A DNA stretch of 64,000 nucleotides from Enterovirga aerilata. GTDB taxonomy: Bacteria; Pseudomonadota; Alphaproteobacteria; Rhizobiales; Beijerinckiaceae. The number at the start of each line of letters is the position of its first letter. Position 1 is the stretch's first letter. The DNA is taken from the NCBI RefSeq assembly GCF_013044135.1, contig NZ_JABEPP010000003.1, positions 62,001 to 126,000 of the forward strand. The letters run 5' to 3'. The notes beneath the pieces are model-generated. The model saw nothing but the letters and a program-made list of their open reading frames with translations. It was not told the DNA's origin and did not search any database. The position numbers were made by a program, and so were the translations under genes. Below, piece by piece: positions 1 to 7,801 of the stretch.

Positions 1-7
1 GGCCTTG

Positions 8-445
8 ATGGTTCTGCCCGACGTCAACGTCCTGATCTATGCCTTTCGCGCCGACACTCCGCATCATGATCTGTGCCGGGCCTGGCTCCAAGGCATCGTC
101 GCGGCAGAAGCCCGTTTCGGCTTGTCTCCGCTCGCGTTGAGCGCGGTCGTCCGGATCACCACGAACCGTCGCGCTTTCCTCCAGCCGAGTTCGGTCGGCG
201 AGGCTTTCGGGTTCTGCAAAGACCTGATCGAACAGCCGCATTGCGAAGTCGTCACCCCTGGAGATCGCCACTGGGCCATCTTCGAGAAACTGTGCATCGC
301 CACCGGGACCCAAGGACCTCGGGTGAGCGACGCCTGGTATGCGGCCCTCGCCATCGAGTGGGGCTGCCATTGGATCACCATGGATCGCGACTTCGCGCGG
401 TTTCCCGGTTTGAGCTGGGCGCGTCCGCCTTCGAAAGGTCCCTAG
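8..445 (+). CDS. vapC: PIN-domain toxin, VapC family
   Basis: About 145-residue PIN-domain protein, predicted to be a Mg-dependent ribonuclease toxin of a type II toxin-antitoxin pair. The N-terminal [11 protein letters not shown] supplies the first catalytic Asp (D5). Later acidic positions are in [10 protein letters not shown] and MDRDFARF. The usual mid-protein Glu is replaced within SAVVRI, as in one VapC subgroup, so activity should not be assumed. A TTG codon at 5 could also start the gene; ATG at 8 is preferred. The antitoxin would lie upstream, outside the window. The stop lies one base before the GTG of ruvA, so the two may be co-transcribed, an unusual neighbour for ruvA. Confidence 0.85.
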   Translation: MVLPDVNVLIYAFRADTPHHDLCRAWLQGIVAAEARFGLSPLALSAVVRITTNRRAFLQPSSVGEAFGFCKDLIEQPHCEVVTPGDRHWAIFEKLCIATGTQGPRVSDAWYAALAIEWGCHWITMDRDFARFPGLSWARPPSKGP

Positions 446-446
446 G

Positions 447-1070
447 GTGATCGGCAAGCTCAAAGGCGTGGTCGACGCCTATGGCGAGGATCACGCGATC
501 ATCGACGTGCACGGGGTCGGCTACGTCGTCCATTGCTCGTCGCGCACGCTGCAGCGCCTGCCCCGCACCGGCGAGGCCGTCGTGCTCTCGATCGAGACGC
601 ATGTCCGGGAGGACATGATCCGGCTCTACGGTTTCGAATCCGATGCCGAGCGCGAGTGGTTCCGCCTCCTCCAGACGATCCAGGGCGTCGGCGCCAAGGT
701 CGCGCTCGCGATCCTGTCATCCCTGGATCCTGGGAGCCTCGCGACCGCGGTCGCGACCGGCGATAAGGGCGCCATCGCCCGCGCCCCCGGCGTCGGCCCG
801 AAGCTCGCCGCGCGGATCGTGGCCGAGATGAAGGACAAGGCGCCCGTCTTCGGGGCGGTCGATCCGGGTCTCGCCCGCCTCTCCGGCGCCGTGGAGGACG
901 GGTCCGCACCGCCGGCGGTGGCCGACGCCGTCTCGGCCCTGATCAATCTCGGCTATGGGCAGGCCCAGGCCTCGGCAGCGGTCGCGGCCGCCCTGAAGAG
1001 CGCGGGCGAGGGGGCGGAAGCGCCGGCCCTGATCAGGCTCGGCCTCCGCGATCTCGCCGCGTCGCGCTGA
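447..1070 (+). CDS. ruvA: Holliday junction branch migration protein RuvA
   Basis: RuvA binds Holliday junctions as a tetramer and loads the RuvB helicase during recombinational repair. The 207 residues match the family length. The N-terminal OB fold starts MIGKLKGVV and contains [10 protein letters not shown]. Two helix-hairpin-helix motifs follow ([12 protein letters not shown] around residues 76-87 and [12 protein letters not shown] around 113-124), then a flexible linker and the C-terminal RuvB-binding domain ([12 protein letters not shown]). The start is GTG at 447. In many alphaproteobacteria the order is ruvC-ruvA-ruvB; here no ruvB follows, and the next genes are a small exported protein and an oxidase operon on the other strand. 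Confidence 0.97.
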   Translation: MIGKLKGVVDAYGEDHAIIDVHGVGYVVHCSSRTLQRLPRTGEAVVLSIETHVREDMIRLYGFESDAEREWFRLLQTIQGVGAKVALAILSSLDPGSLATAVATGDKGAIARAPGVGPKLAARIVAEMKDKAPVFGAVDPGLARLSGAVEDGSAPPAVADAVSALINLGYGQAQASAAVAAALKSAGEGAEAPALIRLGLRDLAASR

Positions 1071-1125
1071 CCGGGCGGGCCGGAACCCCGGCCGGCGTGC
1101 CCCGTTTGGCTCCGAGGAGCCGACG

Positions 1126-1386
1126 ATGCCGAAAACCCTTCTCGTGCTTGCCGCAGCGCTCGCGGCCGGGCCCGCGCTCGCCCAAAGCCCCGGCTCCGTG
1201 CCCCTGCGCGAGAACACGCCCAGTCCCGAGACGACGGTCAGCCGCCCCGATGCGCGCACGACCTCGCCGGACGTGACCGAGAGCGTGCGCCGCGATCCGA
1301 ATGCCCGCAACCGCACCGACGGCCGGGTGTCCCCGCCGGCCGCGATCGATACGGGCGTGAAGGTGATCGCGCCCGAGAAGCGCTGA
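1126..1386 (+). CDS. Small secreted, low-complexity hypothetical protein
   Basis: An 86-residue protein with a clear Sec signal peptide (MPKTLLVLAAALAAGPALAQ, cleavage likely after ALA). It is followed by a short, hydrophilic, Pro/Arg/Thr-rich segment with no recognisable domain, so the mature part is probably disordered and periplasmic. A purine-rich GGAG precedes the ATG. It lies downstream of ruvA and convergent to the oxidase operon. I do not recognise a family. Confidence 0.6.
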   Translation: MPKTLLVLAAALAAGPALAQSPGSVPLRENTPSPETTVSRPDARTTSPDVTESVRRDPNARNRTDGRVSPPAAIDTGVKVIAPEKR

Positions 1387-1429
1387 GAGCCCGGAAGGCG
1401 AACGGCGCGGCCTCGCGATTTCGCGGGGG

Positions 1430-2260
1430 CTACTGCCGCAACGTCGTCGAGTAGTAGCGCGCGAGGCGCGCGATCTCCCGGTCGGTAAGCTGCCGCGCGA
1501 CGCTGCGCATGCGGTGATAGATGTCGTTCTTCCGCTCGCCGCTGCGGTAGAGCTGGAGCTGCGCGATCAGGTAGCCCTCGTTCTGGCCGACGAGGGAGGG
1601 GGTCTCGGTGGGGCCGCCGGCCCGTCGGCCATGGCAGGACGAGCAGGCAGGCAGATTGCGCGACTGGTCGCCCCGCTCGACGAGCCGGACGATCTCCTCG
1701 TCCCCGACCTGGGCGGTGGTGGGATCGATGGCCCCGGTGGTGAGGTACGCATAGTAGGCAGTGACGTCGATGAGCTGCCTGTCGTCCAGCGCCTTCGCGA
1801 TGGGGGTCATCTGATCGTTGAAGCGGCTGTCGCTCCGATAGTCGTGAAGCTGCTTGTAGATCGCGAGCGCCGACTGGCCGGCGAGGTTCGGGTTGCGGTT
1901 GTCCGGCGCGAAGCCGCGCTCGCCATGGCAGGCGAAGCAGGTCTGGGACGCGATGGCCTCCCCGTTCCGCCGGTCGGCCTGTTCCAGGTCGCGGATGAGC
2001 TCGGCGCTCCAGGCCACCTGCGTGACCGGGATGGCCTGCGCGGCCGAGGGCGGCTGGGGCATCGCCGGGGAGCCTGCCTGGATGCCGAGCGCCCGGCAGA
2101 TCGCGTCGAAGGCGCTGATCCCGGCATTCCGGCCCTGGACCACCGGCAGCACGATCATACCCAGGAGCAGCCCGGCCGCCGCGACGGACGCGATGGCCGC
2201 CGTCGCCCAGATGCGCCAGGGCTGGTCGAGGACCTTGGGGTCGGCGTCGGCGTGCTCCAT
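1430..2260 (-). CDS. Dihaem c-type cytochrome of the ba3-type oxidase operon
   Basis: A membrane-anchored c-type cytochrome of 276 residues: one N-terminal membrane helix (about residues 17-41) and two class I haem domains with CXXCH sites CFACH (108-112) and CSSCH (206-210). It is the last gene of the oxidase operon, starting 3 bases after the subunit I stop. It is therefore probably the dedicated electron donor or an extra subunit that passes electrons from soluble cytochrome c or the bc1 complex to CuA. Residues 60-80 form a Pro/Ala linker. Both haem sites are intact. Confidence 0.92.
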   Translation of the reverse strand: MEHADADPKVLDQPWRIWATAAIASVAAAGLLLGMIVLPVVQGRNAGISAFDAICRALGIQAGSPAMPQPPSAAQAIPVTQVAWSAELIRDLEQADRRNGEAIASQTCFACHGERGFAPDNRNPNLAGQSALAIYKQLHDYRSDSRFNDQMTPIAKALDDRQLIDVTAYYAYLTTGAIDPTTAQVGDEEIVRLVERGDQSRNLPACSSCHGRRAGGPTETPSLVGQNEGYLIAQLQLYRSGERKNDIYHRMRSVARQLTDREIARLARYYSTTLRQ

Positions 2261-2263
2261 GGC

Positions 2264-3892
2264 TCAGTTCCCCGCGACCGTGCGGTGGACGATGGCCTCC
2301 GGCGGGCTGTTCAGGAAGAACTGCGCGATGGGGAAGCCGTAGGCGAGAAGCATCAGGGCGGCCACCACCACATTCCACATGCGGAAGCCGTTGAGCGCGG
2401 CCGGCACCCGCACGGGCGGGTGCACGGCGAGCGCGTAGCGGATGTCGGGCAGCCGGGCGGCAAGCGGCGCCCGGTGCAGCCCGAAGAGGTTCCACAGGAA
2501 CATCAGGCCGCTGACGAGAAGCACGAGCCCGCCGAGGAGGGAGACGACGACCCAGGGGCCCCAGCCCGCGATGTTCGGATCGGCGTAGTTGAACTCGGAG
2601 ACGCGCCGCCACTGCCCCTGCAGGCCGAGATAGTGCCAGGGCAGCGTCATCACCATCATGCCGACGAACCACAGCCAGAGCTGGAGCCGCAGGGGCCGGT
2701 TCGACGCGAAGGCCCGGCCGGTGAGCGTCGGCCAGATCGCGTACGCGATGGCGAAGTACATGATCACGACGGTGCCGCCGAAGATCAGGTGGAAATGCGC
2801 GGTCACCCACGAGGTATTGTGCACCATCGCGTTCATGCCGTAGCTCATGTTGATCAGGCCGCCACCGCCGCCGAACCAGAGCATGAAGAAGGCGAGGCCT
2901 GTCGTGAGCACCATCGGGCGGTCCCAGGGCAGGGCCTTGATCCAGCCGAAGAGACCCGTGCCGCCGCGCATGCGCCCGGCAACCTCCATCGAGGCCGTGA
3001 TCGTGAACACGGTGAGGAGCGTCGGGGCGGCGACGAGCGCCGTCAGCGTCATCTGCAGGAACTTGAACCCGGTCGATTGCTCCGGGTCCATGAACAGGTG
3101 GTGCATCCCGACCGGCAGGCTGTAGATCAGGAACAGGATGAAGGTGAGCCGGCCCATCGTGTCCGAGTAGAGCCGCCCTCCGGCCGCCTGCGGGGCCATC
3201 GTGTAGAAGGCGATGTAGGAGGGGATGAGCCAGAAATAGACGATGGCGTGCAGCGTCCAGGAGAAGAGCGTCCGCGACAGCCCGACATCGAGGGTGTCGA
3301 CCCAGCCGAAGGCGGCGGGGATGACCTGGAACAGGAGCTCGGCCGCGACCCCGACCGTCGTCCAGAGCCACATCACCGCGTTCGCGACCGTGGCGAACAT
3401 GGCGAGCGGAACCGGCTTGCCCGGATTCTCCCCCTTCCATTGCGCCATGGCGATGATCATGAGCGCGCACCACACCCACGACCCGACCACGACGAGAACG
3501 AGCCCGATATAGAAGAAGGGCGTCGCCGTGAGCGGCGGATAGAAGGTGTAGAGCACCGAGGCGCGGCCGGCGAAGATGGTCGCCGCCGCCAGCACGGAAC
3601 CGGCGACGCCGAGCCAGAAGCCGGCCCAGCCCCAGGCCGGGAACGGCAGGGGGCGGCGGAGCGCCGTCTCGGCCACGAAATAGCCAAAGCCCATCACGAC
3701 GAAGGTCGGCAGCACATAGGCCATCGACACGCCATGCGCCGTCACCGCCAGGAAGTAGTTGTCGGGAGTGTGCAGCGGCGCCGGGATAGGGCTCCTCGCC
3801 CACATCTGCCAGACGCCCAGAACCACCGCGACCCCGAACGCCGCGAAGGCGAGCCACATATGGGCGAGGGTCAGGCGCCTAGCGTGCGTCAC
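2264..3892 (-). CDS. cbaA: Haem-copper oxidase subunit I, B-type (ba3/bo3-like cytochrome c oxidase)
   Basis: Catalytic subunit that reduces O2 to water at a haem-copper centre and pumps protons across the inner membrane. The 542 residues have many membrane helices. Visible ligands are the low-spin haem His in TAHGVSMAY (H53), the CuB His with its cross-linked Tyr in HAIVYFWL (H215, Y219), the CuB pair in MHHLF (H264, H265), and the haem ligands in TAHFHLIFGG (H366, H368). The HAIVY motif and the absence of an A-type D-channel signature point to the B family, typical of high-affinity ba3 enzymes. The start is GTG overlapping the subunit II gene by 14 bases. The symbol follows Thermus usage. 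Confidence 0.95.
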   Translation of the reverse strand: MTHARRLTLAHMWLAFAAFGVAVVLGVWQMWARSPIPAPLHTPDNYFLAVTAHGVSMAYVLPTFVVMGFGYFVAETALRRPLPFPAWGWAGFWLGVAGSVLAAATIFAGRASVLYTFYPPLTATPFFYIGLVLVVVGSWVWCALMIIAMAQWKGENPGKPVPLAMFATVANAVMWLWTTVGVAAELLFQVIPAAFGWVDTLDVGLSRTLFSWTLHAIVYFWLIPSYIAFYTMAPQAAGGRLYSDTMGRLTFILFLIYSLPVGMHHLFMDPEQSTGFKFLQMTLTALVAAPTLLTVFTITASMEVAGRMRGGTGLFGWIKALPWDRPMVLTTGLAFFMLWFGGGGGLINMSYGMNAMVHNTSWVTAHFHLIFGGTVVIMYFAIAYAIWPTLTGRAFASNRPLRLQLWLWFVGMMVMTLPWHYLGLQGQWRRVSEFNYADPNIAGWGPWVVVSLLGGLVLLVSGLMFLWNLFGLHRAPLAARLPDIRYALAVHPPVRVPAALNGFRMWNVVVAALMLLAYGFPIAQFFLNSPPEAIVHRTVAGN

Positions 3893-4421
3893 AGCTCACC
3901 TTTCCATCCGCTCCCGGCCTGAACTCCGCTTCGGGCACGACCCGCACCGTCGCCCACATCTGGCTGTGCCCCAGCCCGCAATATTCGTGGCACGGCATCA
4001 GGAGGTCGCCGGTCTTCCGGAACACCGTATGCACCTGGGAGACGTAGCCCGGGACGATCATCGTGTTCACGTTCGTGCCCGTGACCAGGATGCCGTGGAG
4101 CACGTCCGGCGTGGAGAAGCGCAGCGTGACCGGCTTCCCCTCCGGGACGACGAGGCATTGCGGCACGAAGGCGAACTGCGTCGCGACCATGCGCACCGTC
4201 ACCTGCCCGTTCGCCTCCACCTTCGTGCCGAGATTGGGCTCGGTGAACTCGCCCGTGAGGTGGAGCGTCTTGGGGTCGATATGCTCGATGTTGCTTGGTG
4301 GATTGATGTGCATCGCGAGGCCGGCATAGACGATCGCGACCATGATCACGCCGACGACGCCGGCCACGACGATCGCCCAGCCGATCTCGGTCCTCAGGAT
4401 CTCCCGCTCGGTCGAGGCCAC
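3879..4421 (-). CDS. cbaB: Cytochrome c oxidase subunit II, ba3 type (CuA)
   Basis: A 180-residue subunit II with a single N-terminal membrane helix (about 13-36) and a periplasmic cupredoxin domain carrying the binuclear CuA electron-entry site. The ligands are all present: H109 (VLHG) and C144, E146, C148, H152 and M155 in PCHEYCGLGHSQM. One transmembrane helix instead of two is typical of ba3-type subunit II. The GTG start at 4421 lies 3 bases after the stop of the small upstream subunit, and the 3' end overlaps subunit I, so translation is probably coupled. Confidence 0.95.
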   Translation of the reverse strand: MASTEREILRTEIGWAIVVAGVVGVIMVAIVYAGLAMHINPPSNIEHIDPKTLHLTGEFTEPNLGTKVEANGQVTVRMVATQFAFVPQCLVVPEGKPVTLRFSTPDVLHGILVTGTNVNTMIVPGYVSQVHTVFRKTGDLLMPCHEYCGLGHSQMWATVRVVPEAEFRPGADGKVSCDAR

Positions 4422-4424
4422 GGC

Positions 4425-4625
4425 TCAGCCCACCATGCCGCGGGGAAGGAACACGAAGGCGTAGATCAGGAGCCAGGCGAGCAGGAGAGAGCCGACCGCG
4501 ACCCCGGCGACGGCCAGCGCTCCTCGGGGCGAGTCGCGCAGCGCCCGCTGCAGGGCGGCCTGCTCGGCGGGGTCTTCGCGATCCGCGGGCGGGGTGTCGG
4601 CTTCCAAACTCGTCTCCAGCAACAC
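4425..4625 (-). CDS. Small single-helix subunit, cytochrome c oxidase subunit IIa-like
   Basis: A 66-residue protein with a hydrophilic N-terminus and one membrane helix near the C-terminus (GALAVAGVAVGSLLLAWLLI). Size, topology and position as first gene of the oxidase operon match the small subunit IIa of ba3 oxidases, where one helix replaces the second helix missing from subunit II. The assigned start is GTG with no obvious Shine-Dalgarno, so the exact start is uncertain. The promoter should lie in the 112-base gap shared with the divergent Crp/Fnr gene. Confidence 0.75.
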   Translation of the reverse strand: MLLETSLEADTPPADREDPAEQAALQRALRDSPRGALAVAGVAVGSLLLAWLLIYAFVFLPRGMVG

Positions 4626-4665
4626 CGGGATGGCGGGCAGGTCAGCATGCGCCGGACCGTCGCGT

Positions 4666-4683
4666 CTTTGATCGACGTCAAAG
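4666..4683. promoter_or_regulatory. FNR/DNR-like inverted repeat between the oxidase operon and the Crp/Fnr gene
   Basis: The sequence has 6-base arms CTTTGA and TCAAAG separated by 6 bases, containing TTGAT-CGAC-GTCAA. This differs at one position from the FNR consensus TTGAT-N4-ATCAA and matches the TTGAT-N4-GTCAA form seen for DNR/NNR-type regulators. It is in the only intergenic space between the divergent oxidase operon (starts 4625) and regulator gene (starts 4738), so it can control both. Assignment to the adjacent regulator is inference. Confidence 0.6.
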
Positions 4684-4737
4684 AAGCGAACCTGAAGGTG
4701 TCGGATGACGGAGGCTCATCTCACCGGAAGTGTTTGA

Positions 4738-5427
4738 ATGAGCACAGGCATTGGCCGTCACGCGGCGGCTTCCCGTCTCTTTTCGGACCTCGAACCCGAG
4801 GCGGTGGCGCTCATCCTGGCACGCGCCTCCCTCCTGCGGGTCGGCGAGGGTTCGCTCCTCGTGCGGCAGGGCGATCCTCCCGGGCAGCTGATGCTGCTCA
4901 ATCGGGGACGCGCGAAGGTGTCTCGCGTAACCGATGACGGGCGGCAGGCCACCCTGCGCTTCATGGGAGCCGGCGAGCTGATCGGCTGCGCGGCGGTGTT
5001 CCGCAACTTCGCCTACCCGGCGAGCGTGTCGGCGGCGGAGCCGTGCGAGGTCCATAGCTGGCCCCGCGATCAGTTCATGAGCCTCATGGAGCGCCATCCC
5101 CGGCTCGCGGTGAACGCCCTGGTCGTCGTGAGCGGACAGCTGGAGGAGATGGCCCGGCGGGAGCTGGGCTTCGGGGCCGATCCGGTGCGCAAGCGCCTCG
5201 CGGCGGAACTGCTGCGGCTGGTCGGCTCCCGCGATACGCCCGAGGAGCAGGCCGTCGAGCTGCGCATGACGCGGCAGGATCTCGGCGAGCTCGTCGGAAC
5301 GACGCTCTTCACGGTCAGCCGGATCCTGACCGCCTGGGCGCGCGAGGGCATCGTGGCGAGTGGCCGCGAGCGCGTCCTGGTGCGGGACCGCCCGAGGCTC
5401 GCCCGCATCGCCGCGGGCGAGGCATAG
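4738..5427 (+). CDS. Crp/Fnr-family transcriptional regulator
   Basis: A 229-residue regulator with an N-terminal cyclic-nucleotide-binding-like beta-roll (about 20-115), a dimerisation helix (120-145) and a C-terminal winged helix (about 150-220). The DNA-recognition helix is near 186-200 (TTLFTVSRILTAW). There is no N-terminal Cys cluster, so it is not an oxygen-sensing Fe-S FNR. It may sense haem/NO or a small ligand like DNR/NnrR, or be ligand-free. The position that is Glu in the FNR and CRP recognition helix (E-T-x-x-R) is Phe here. It is divergent from the ba3 oxidase operon and probably controls it. GGAAG precedes the ATG. Confidence 0.9.
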   Translation: MSTGIGRHAAASRLFSDLEPEAVALILARASLLRVGEGSLLVRQGDPPGQLMLLNRGRAKVSRVTDDGRQATLRFMGAGELIGCAAVFRNFAYPASVSAAEPCEVHSWPRDQFMSLMERHPRLAVNALVVVSGQLEEMARRELGFGADPVRKRLAAELLRLVGSRDTPEEQAVELRMTRQDLGELVGTTLFTVSRILTAWAREGIVASGRERVLVRDRPRLARIAAGEA

Positions 5428-5555
5428 GTCATTACCGGACGTTCCTGCTGCTCGTGCGCCGCGGAGCAAGATCCGGCGCGGCGCGTTGCCGGCCTGCGCG
5501 GGCCTCGGCCCGGCAGAGGCCGCGAGCCGGGGGGAATGTCTTGGAGCTTTCGACC

Positions 5556-5936
5556 ATGCTCGGGATCGCGGCCGCCGTCTGCTCGACGGCCAGCTTCGCC
5601 CCCCAGGCCTGGCGCGTCATCCGGACCCGGGACACGGAGGCGATCTCCAAGCGCATGTACCTGATCACGGTGATCGGCTTCGCGCTCTGGACGGCCTACG
5701 GCGCGACGCTGCGGCAATGGCCGCTGATCGTGCCGAACGCGATCTGCCTCGGGCTGTCCGCCTTCATACTGGCCATGAAGATCCTGCCCCGGCGCCAGGT
5801 GGAGCAGGTGGCCGAAACGCTCGGCGTCGAGCCGGAGAGGGAGGCGGCCGGGCCCGGCGACGGAGGCCGCCTCAGCCCCTGTCCTCCCTCGTCTCCCCGG
5901 GCGGGAAGACCGGCCGGAGATCGAGCCTGGCGATGA
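5556..5936 (+). CDS. SemiSWEET-type sugar transporter with extended C-terminus
   Basis: A PQ-loop/SemiSWEET protein with three short membrane helices in the first ~85 residues and the PQ-loop signature SFAPQAWRVIRTRDTEAISK. SemiSWEETs dimerise to move sugars such as sucrose down their gradient. The ATG at 5556 is chosen because GGAG lies 9 bases upstream; a TTG at 5541 is possible. The family is usually 85-100 residues; here a hydrophilic tail of about 40 residues follows and overlaps the convergent gene by 65 bases. The tail is probably not functional but is in frame. Confidence 0.85.
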   Translation: MLGIAAAVCSTASFAPQAWRVIRTRDTEAISKRMYLITVIGFALWTAYGATLRQWPLIVPNAICLGLSAFILAMKILPRRQVEQVAETLGVEPEREAAGPGDGGRLSPCPPSSPRAGRPAGDRAWR

Positions 5937-6219
5937 TCTCGGCCCGGCGGCTCTCGCAGGCGGCGAGCCGCTCGCGCAGGCGCTCCAGGCTCGTGCGGTT
6001 CGAGCCCAGGAGCACGATGCCGCCGAGGGCCGCCGCGACCGCGAGGACGAGGAGCGCGGGGGAGGCGCCGGCGAGGCCCGTGACCAGGACGGCGAGGAGC
6101 GCAAGGCCGCCCGCGATCATGGCCCTGGCAAGGAGCGACAGCTTGCGGCAGTCTTCGATGCGCTCGGCGAGGCTCTCGATCTCCTCCTCGAGCTGCGCCA
6201 CCTGTTCGTGGGCCGGCAT
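5872..6219 (-). CDS. Hypothetical membrane protein with coiled-coil ends
   Basis: A 115-residue protein with an acidic, heptad-like N-terminal helix (HEQVAQLEEEIESLAERIED), two adjacent hydrophobic segments (about 32-52 and 55-71) forming a hairpin in the membrane, and a second charged helix (LERLRERLAACESRRAEI). I recognise no family. The architecture suggests an inner-membrane oligomer with cytoplasmic helices. It is 24 bases upstream of nothing on its own strand except the next small membrane gene, with which it may form a pair. Confidence 0.55.
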   Translation of the reverse strand: MPAHEQVAQLEEEIESLAERIEDCRKLSLLARAMIAGGLALLAVLVTGLAGASPALLVLAVAAALGGIVLLGSNRTSLERLRERLAACESRRAEIIARLDLRPVFPPGETREDRG

Positions 6220-6243
6220 GGCGCAGGCTCCTCGAGGTCCGCG

Positions 6244-6585
6244 TCAGCGCGGCCGGTCGGCCGCCAGGATCGCCTTCAGCCGGCCCCGGTCGAGCGCGCG
6301 GTCCGGCTTGAGCGCGATCCTTCCCTCGGGCTGGACGGGCGGCTTCATGGAGACGAGCCGGTCGAGCCCCCCGCGGTCGAGGAAGCCGCGGGCGCTCCAG
6401 TCGGCGAGCGCGGCCATGATCGCGATGACGAGACCCGCGATGGTCGCCCGCCCGGCCAGGCGGGCGATGCCGCGCCGCGACAGGTCGGGCCGCAGCGGCT
6501 CGATCCAGGAGCGCCAGCCCGTGCCGGGCGGCATCGGGGCGGGCTCTCGGCGGGGATGCGGGGCTTTTCTGCGGGGCTCGGGCAC
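6244..6585 (-). CDS. Hypothetical single-helix membrane protein
   Basis: A 113-residue basic protein: Pro/Arg-rich N-terminus, one membrane helix (about 46-61, TIAGLVIAIMAALADW) and a C-terminal hydrophilic region of about 50 residues. No recognisable domain. It is transcribed in the same direction as the hypothetical gene that begins 24 bases downstream, so the two may be co-expressed. The function is unknown. Confidence 0.55.
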   Translation of the reverse strand: MPEPRRKAPHPRREPAPMPPGTGWRSWIEPLRPDLSRRGIARLAGRATIAGLVIAIMAALADWSARGFLDRGGLDRLVSMKPPVQPEGRIALKPDRALDRGRLKAILAADRPR

Positions 6586-6635
6586 CGAGGGAGAGTGCCT
6601 CGAACTGGTTTAAGCGAGGTTTTCGCGCCCGCAGC

Positions 6636-7046
6636 TCAGCGCGGGATGGACAGGATCTCCTTCAGCAGGCGGCGCTCCTCGGCCGTCGAGCGGCCATAGA
6701 CCTCGACCCGGCCCTCCGTGCGCTCGTCCGACTTGACCACGACCACGGCGCGGGAGCCGTCGAGGGCGGCCATGAAGGCGAGGGCGTTCTGCCCGCAATC
6801 ATGCGGCTTGCAGGAGAAGCCGATCACATAGGCCTTCCCGCTCCGCTGGACGATCTGCACCGGTTCCGAGACGCCGTCCAGGATCCGGATCCAGGGATCC
6901 GCCTCGAAGCCTTTCGGTAGCACGGCCTGGTAGGCCGCGAAGGCCTGCGGGCGCCGCGCGTGCAGGGTATGCGCGGTCTCGATCTCCGCGGCGGGCACCG
7001 GCGCGGCGAGGCAGAGCGACAACAGAAGGAAATCGGCGCGCCGCAA
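6636..7046 (-). CDS. Ivy-like lysozyme inhibitor, periplasmic
   Basis: The protein carries CKPHDC (about residues 79-84), the signature loop of the Ivy family, which plugs the active site of C-type lysozyme and protects the cell wall. Upstream of it are the family-like segments PWIRILDGVSEP and KAYVIGFSC. With a TTG start at 7046 the protein has a clean signal peptide (RRADFLLLSLCLAAPVPAA), and GGAG lies 9 bases upstream of it. An in-frame ATG at 7091 would add 15 residues and spoil the signal peptide. The mature protein would be a periplasmic domain of about 115 residues, normal for Ivy. It stands alone in the window. Confidence 0.8.
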   Translation of the reverse strand: MRRADFLLLSLCLAAPVPAAEIETAHTLHARRPQAFAAYQAVLPKGFEADPWIRILDGVSEPVQIVQRSGKAYVIGFSCKPHDCGQNALAFMAALDGSRAVVVVKSDERTEGRVEVYGRSTAEERRLLKEILSIPR

Positions 7047-7160
7047 GGGAGGGTCTCCGACACGACGGCGAAGATGCGGGATCGCTTGCATTGAGGCAAT
7101 CGGCGTGAAGAGACCTTAAGCGGCTTTCCGCCAGGATGGCCCGACACCGCACGAGGCCGC

Positions 7161-7442
7161 ATGTTCGGACTGTTTCGAGCCAAGTCCCACCGCGATTCGG
7201 GGCGCGAGCGCAGGCAGGCGGAACGCGTTCCGGTGCGCGTCCCGGCGACGATCGTCATCTCCAAGGACAAGTCGCTGCCCTGCCGGACCATGAACGTCTC
7301 CACGAGCGGCGCCAAGCTCGACCTGCCGCGCGACCGCATGCTGCCGAGCGAGTTCGAGGTGGTGATCCCCGCCCGCAAGCTGCGGCGCCGCGCCAAGCTG
7401 GTCTGGCGCAACGAGGACAGCCTCGGAGTTCAGTTCATCTGA
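7161..7442 (+). CDS. Single-domain PilZ protein
   Basis: A 93-residue PilZ domain, a cyclic-di-GMP-binding beta-barrel used to control motility, adhesion or polysaccharide export. Both binding motifs are present: RxxxR at about 18-22 (RQAER) and the [D/N]xSxxG motif as NVSTSG at 45-50. Short stand-alone PilZ proteins are common in Hyphomicrobiales. It has no partner gene beside it and its 3' end overlaps a convergent small gene by 13 bases. Confidence 0.88.
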   Translation: MFGLFRAKSHRDSGRERRQAERVPVRVPATIVISKDKSLPCRTMNVSTSGAKLDLPRDRMLPSEFEVVIPARKLRRRAKLVWRNEDSLGVQFI

Positions 7443-7663
7443 GGCACGCCCGCGCCTCCGGCCGACCGGCCGGAGATCGCCCCTGACCCGGTGTCATCCT
7501 CGGAGGCGAGCCCACGGTCGTAGGCCTCGGCCAGGCCGAGCATCACATGCGCCTCCTCGGGGGAGAGCCCCTCGAGCTTGAGGCCGCCGAAATGGGCGAC
7601 CCGTCGCCGCTCCGTGTCGACCACGAGCCAGCCATCGTCCTTCATGCCCAGCCGATAGCGCAT
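7430..7663 (-). CDS. Hypothetical small protein
   Basis: A 77-residue protein. The first ~50 residues look like a folded unit (DGWLVVDTERRRVAHFGGLKL followed by a helix with EEAHVMLGLAEAYDRG); the last 25 are Gly/Ser-rich and probably disordered. It has no known family that I recognise and no linked partner. The end overlaps the PilZ gene by 13 bases in a convergent arrangement. Confidence 0.5.
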   Translation of the reverse strand: MRYRLGMKDDGWLVVDTERRRVAHFGGLKLEGLSPEEAHVMLGLAEAYDRGLASEDDTGSGAISGRSAGGAGVPQMN

Positions 7664-7801
7664 GGCCGGAACTCACCATGAGTCGGCCGCGGCCGAGAAG
7701 CGGCCCGGCACGGAAACCACAACTTTCGCTCGCATCGGCGCGGCTCTCGGGCATGGACAGGGCTCGAAGGCGGTGCGAAGCCTCGGCCGGGAGGATGTCC
7801 G

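Noticed and set aside
717-3922. Very long open frames across the oxidase operon (minus 717-3857 and plus 1514-3922)
   Set aside because: They are Arg/Pro/His-rich antisense or frame-shifted readings of well-supported genes (ruvA and the oxidase genes) and show no domains. Such frames are common in GC-rich DNA.
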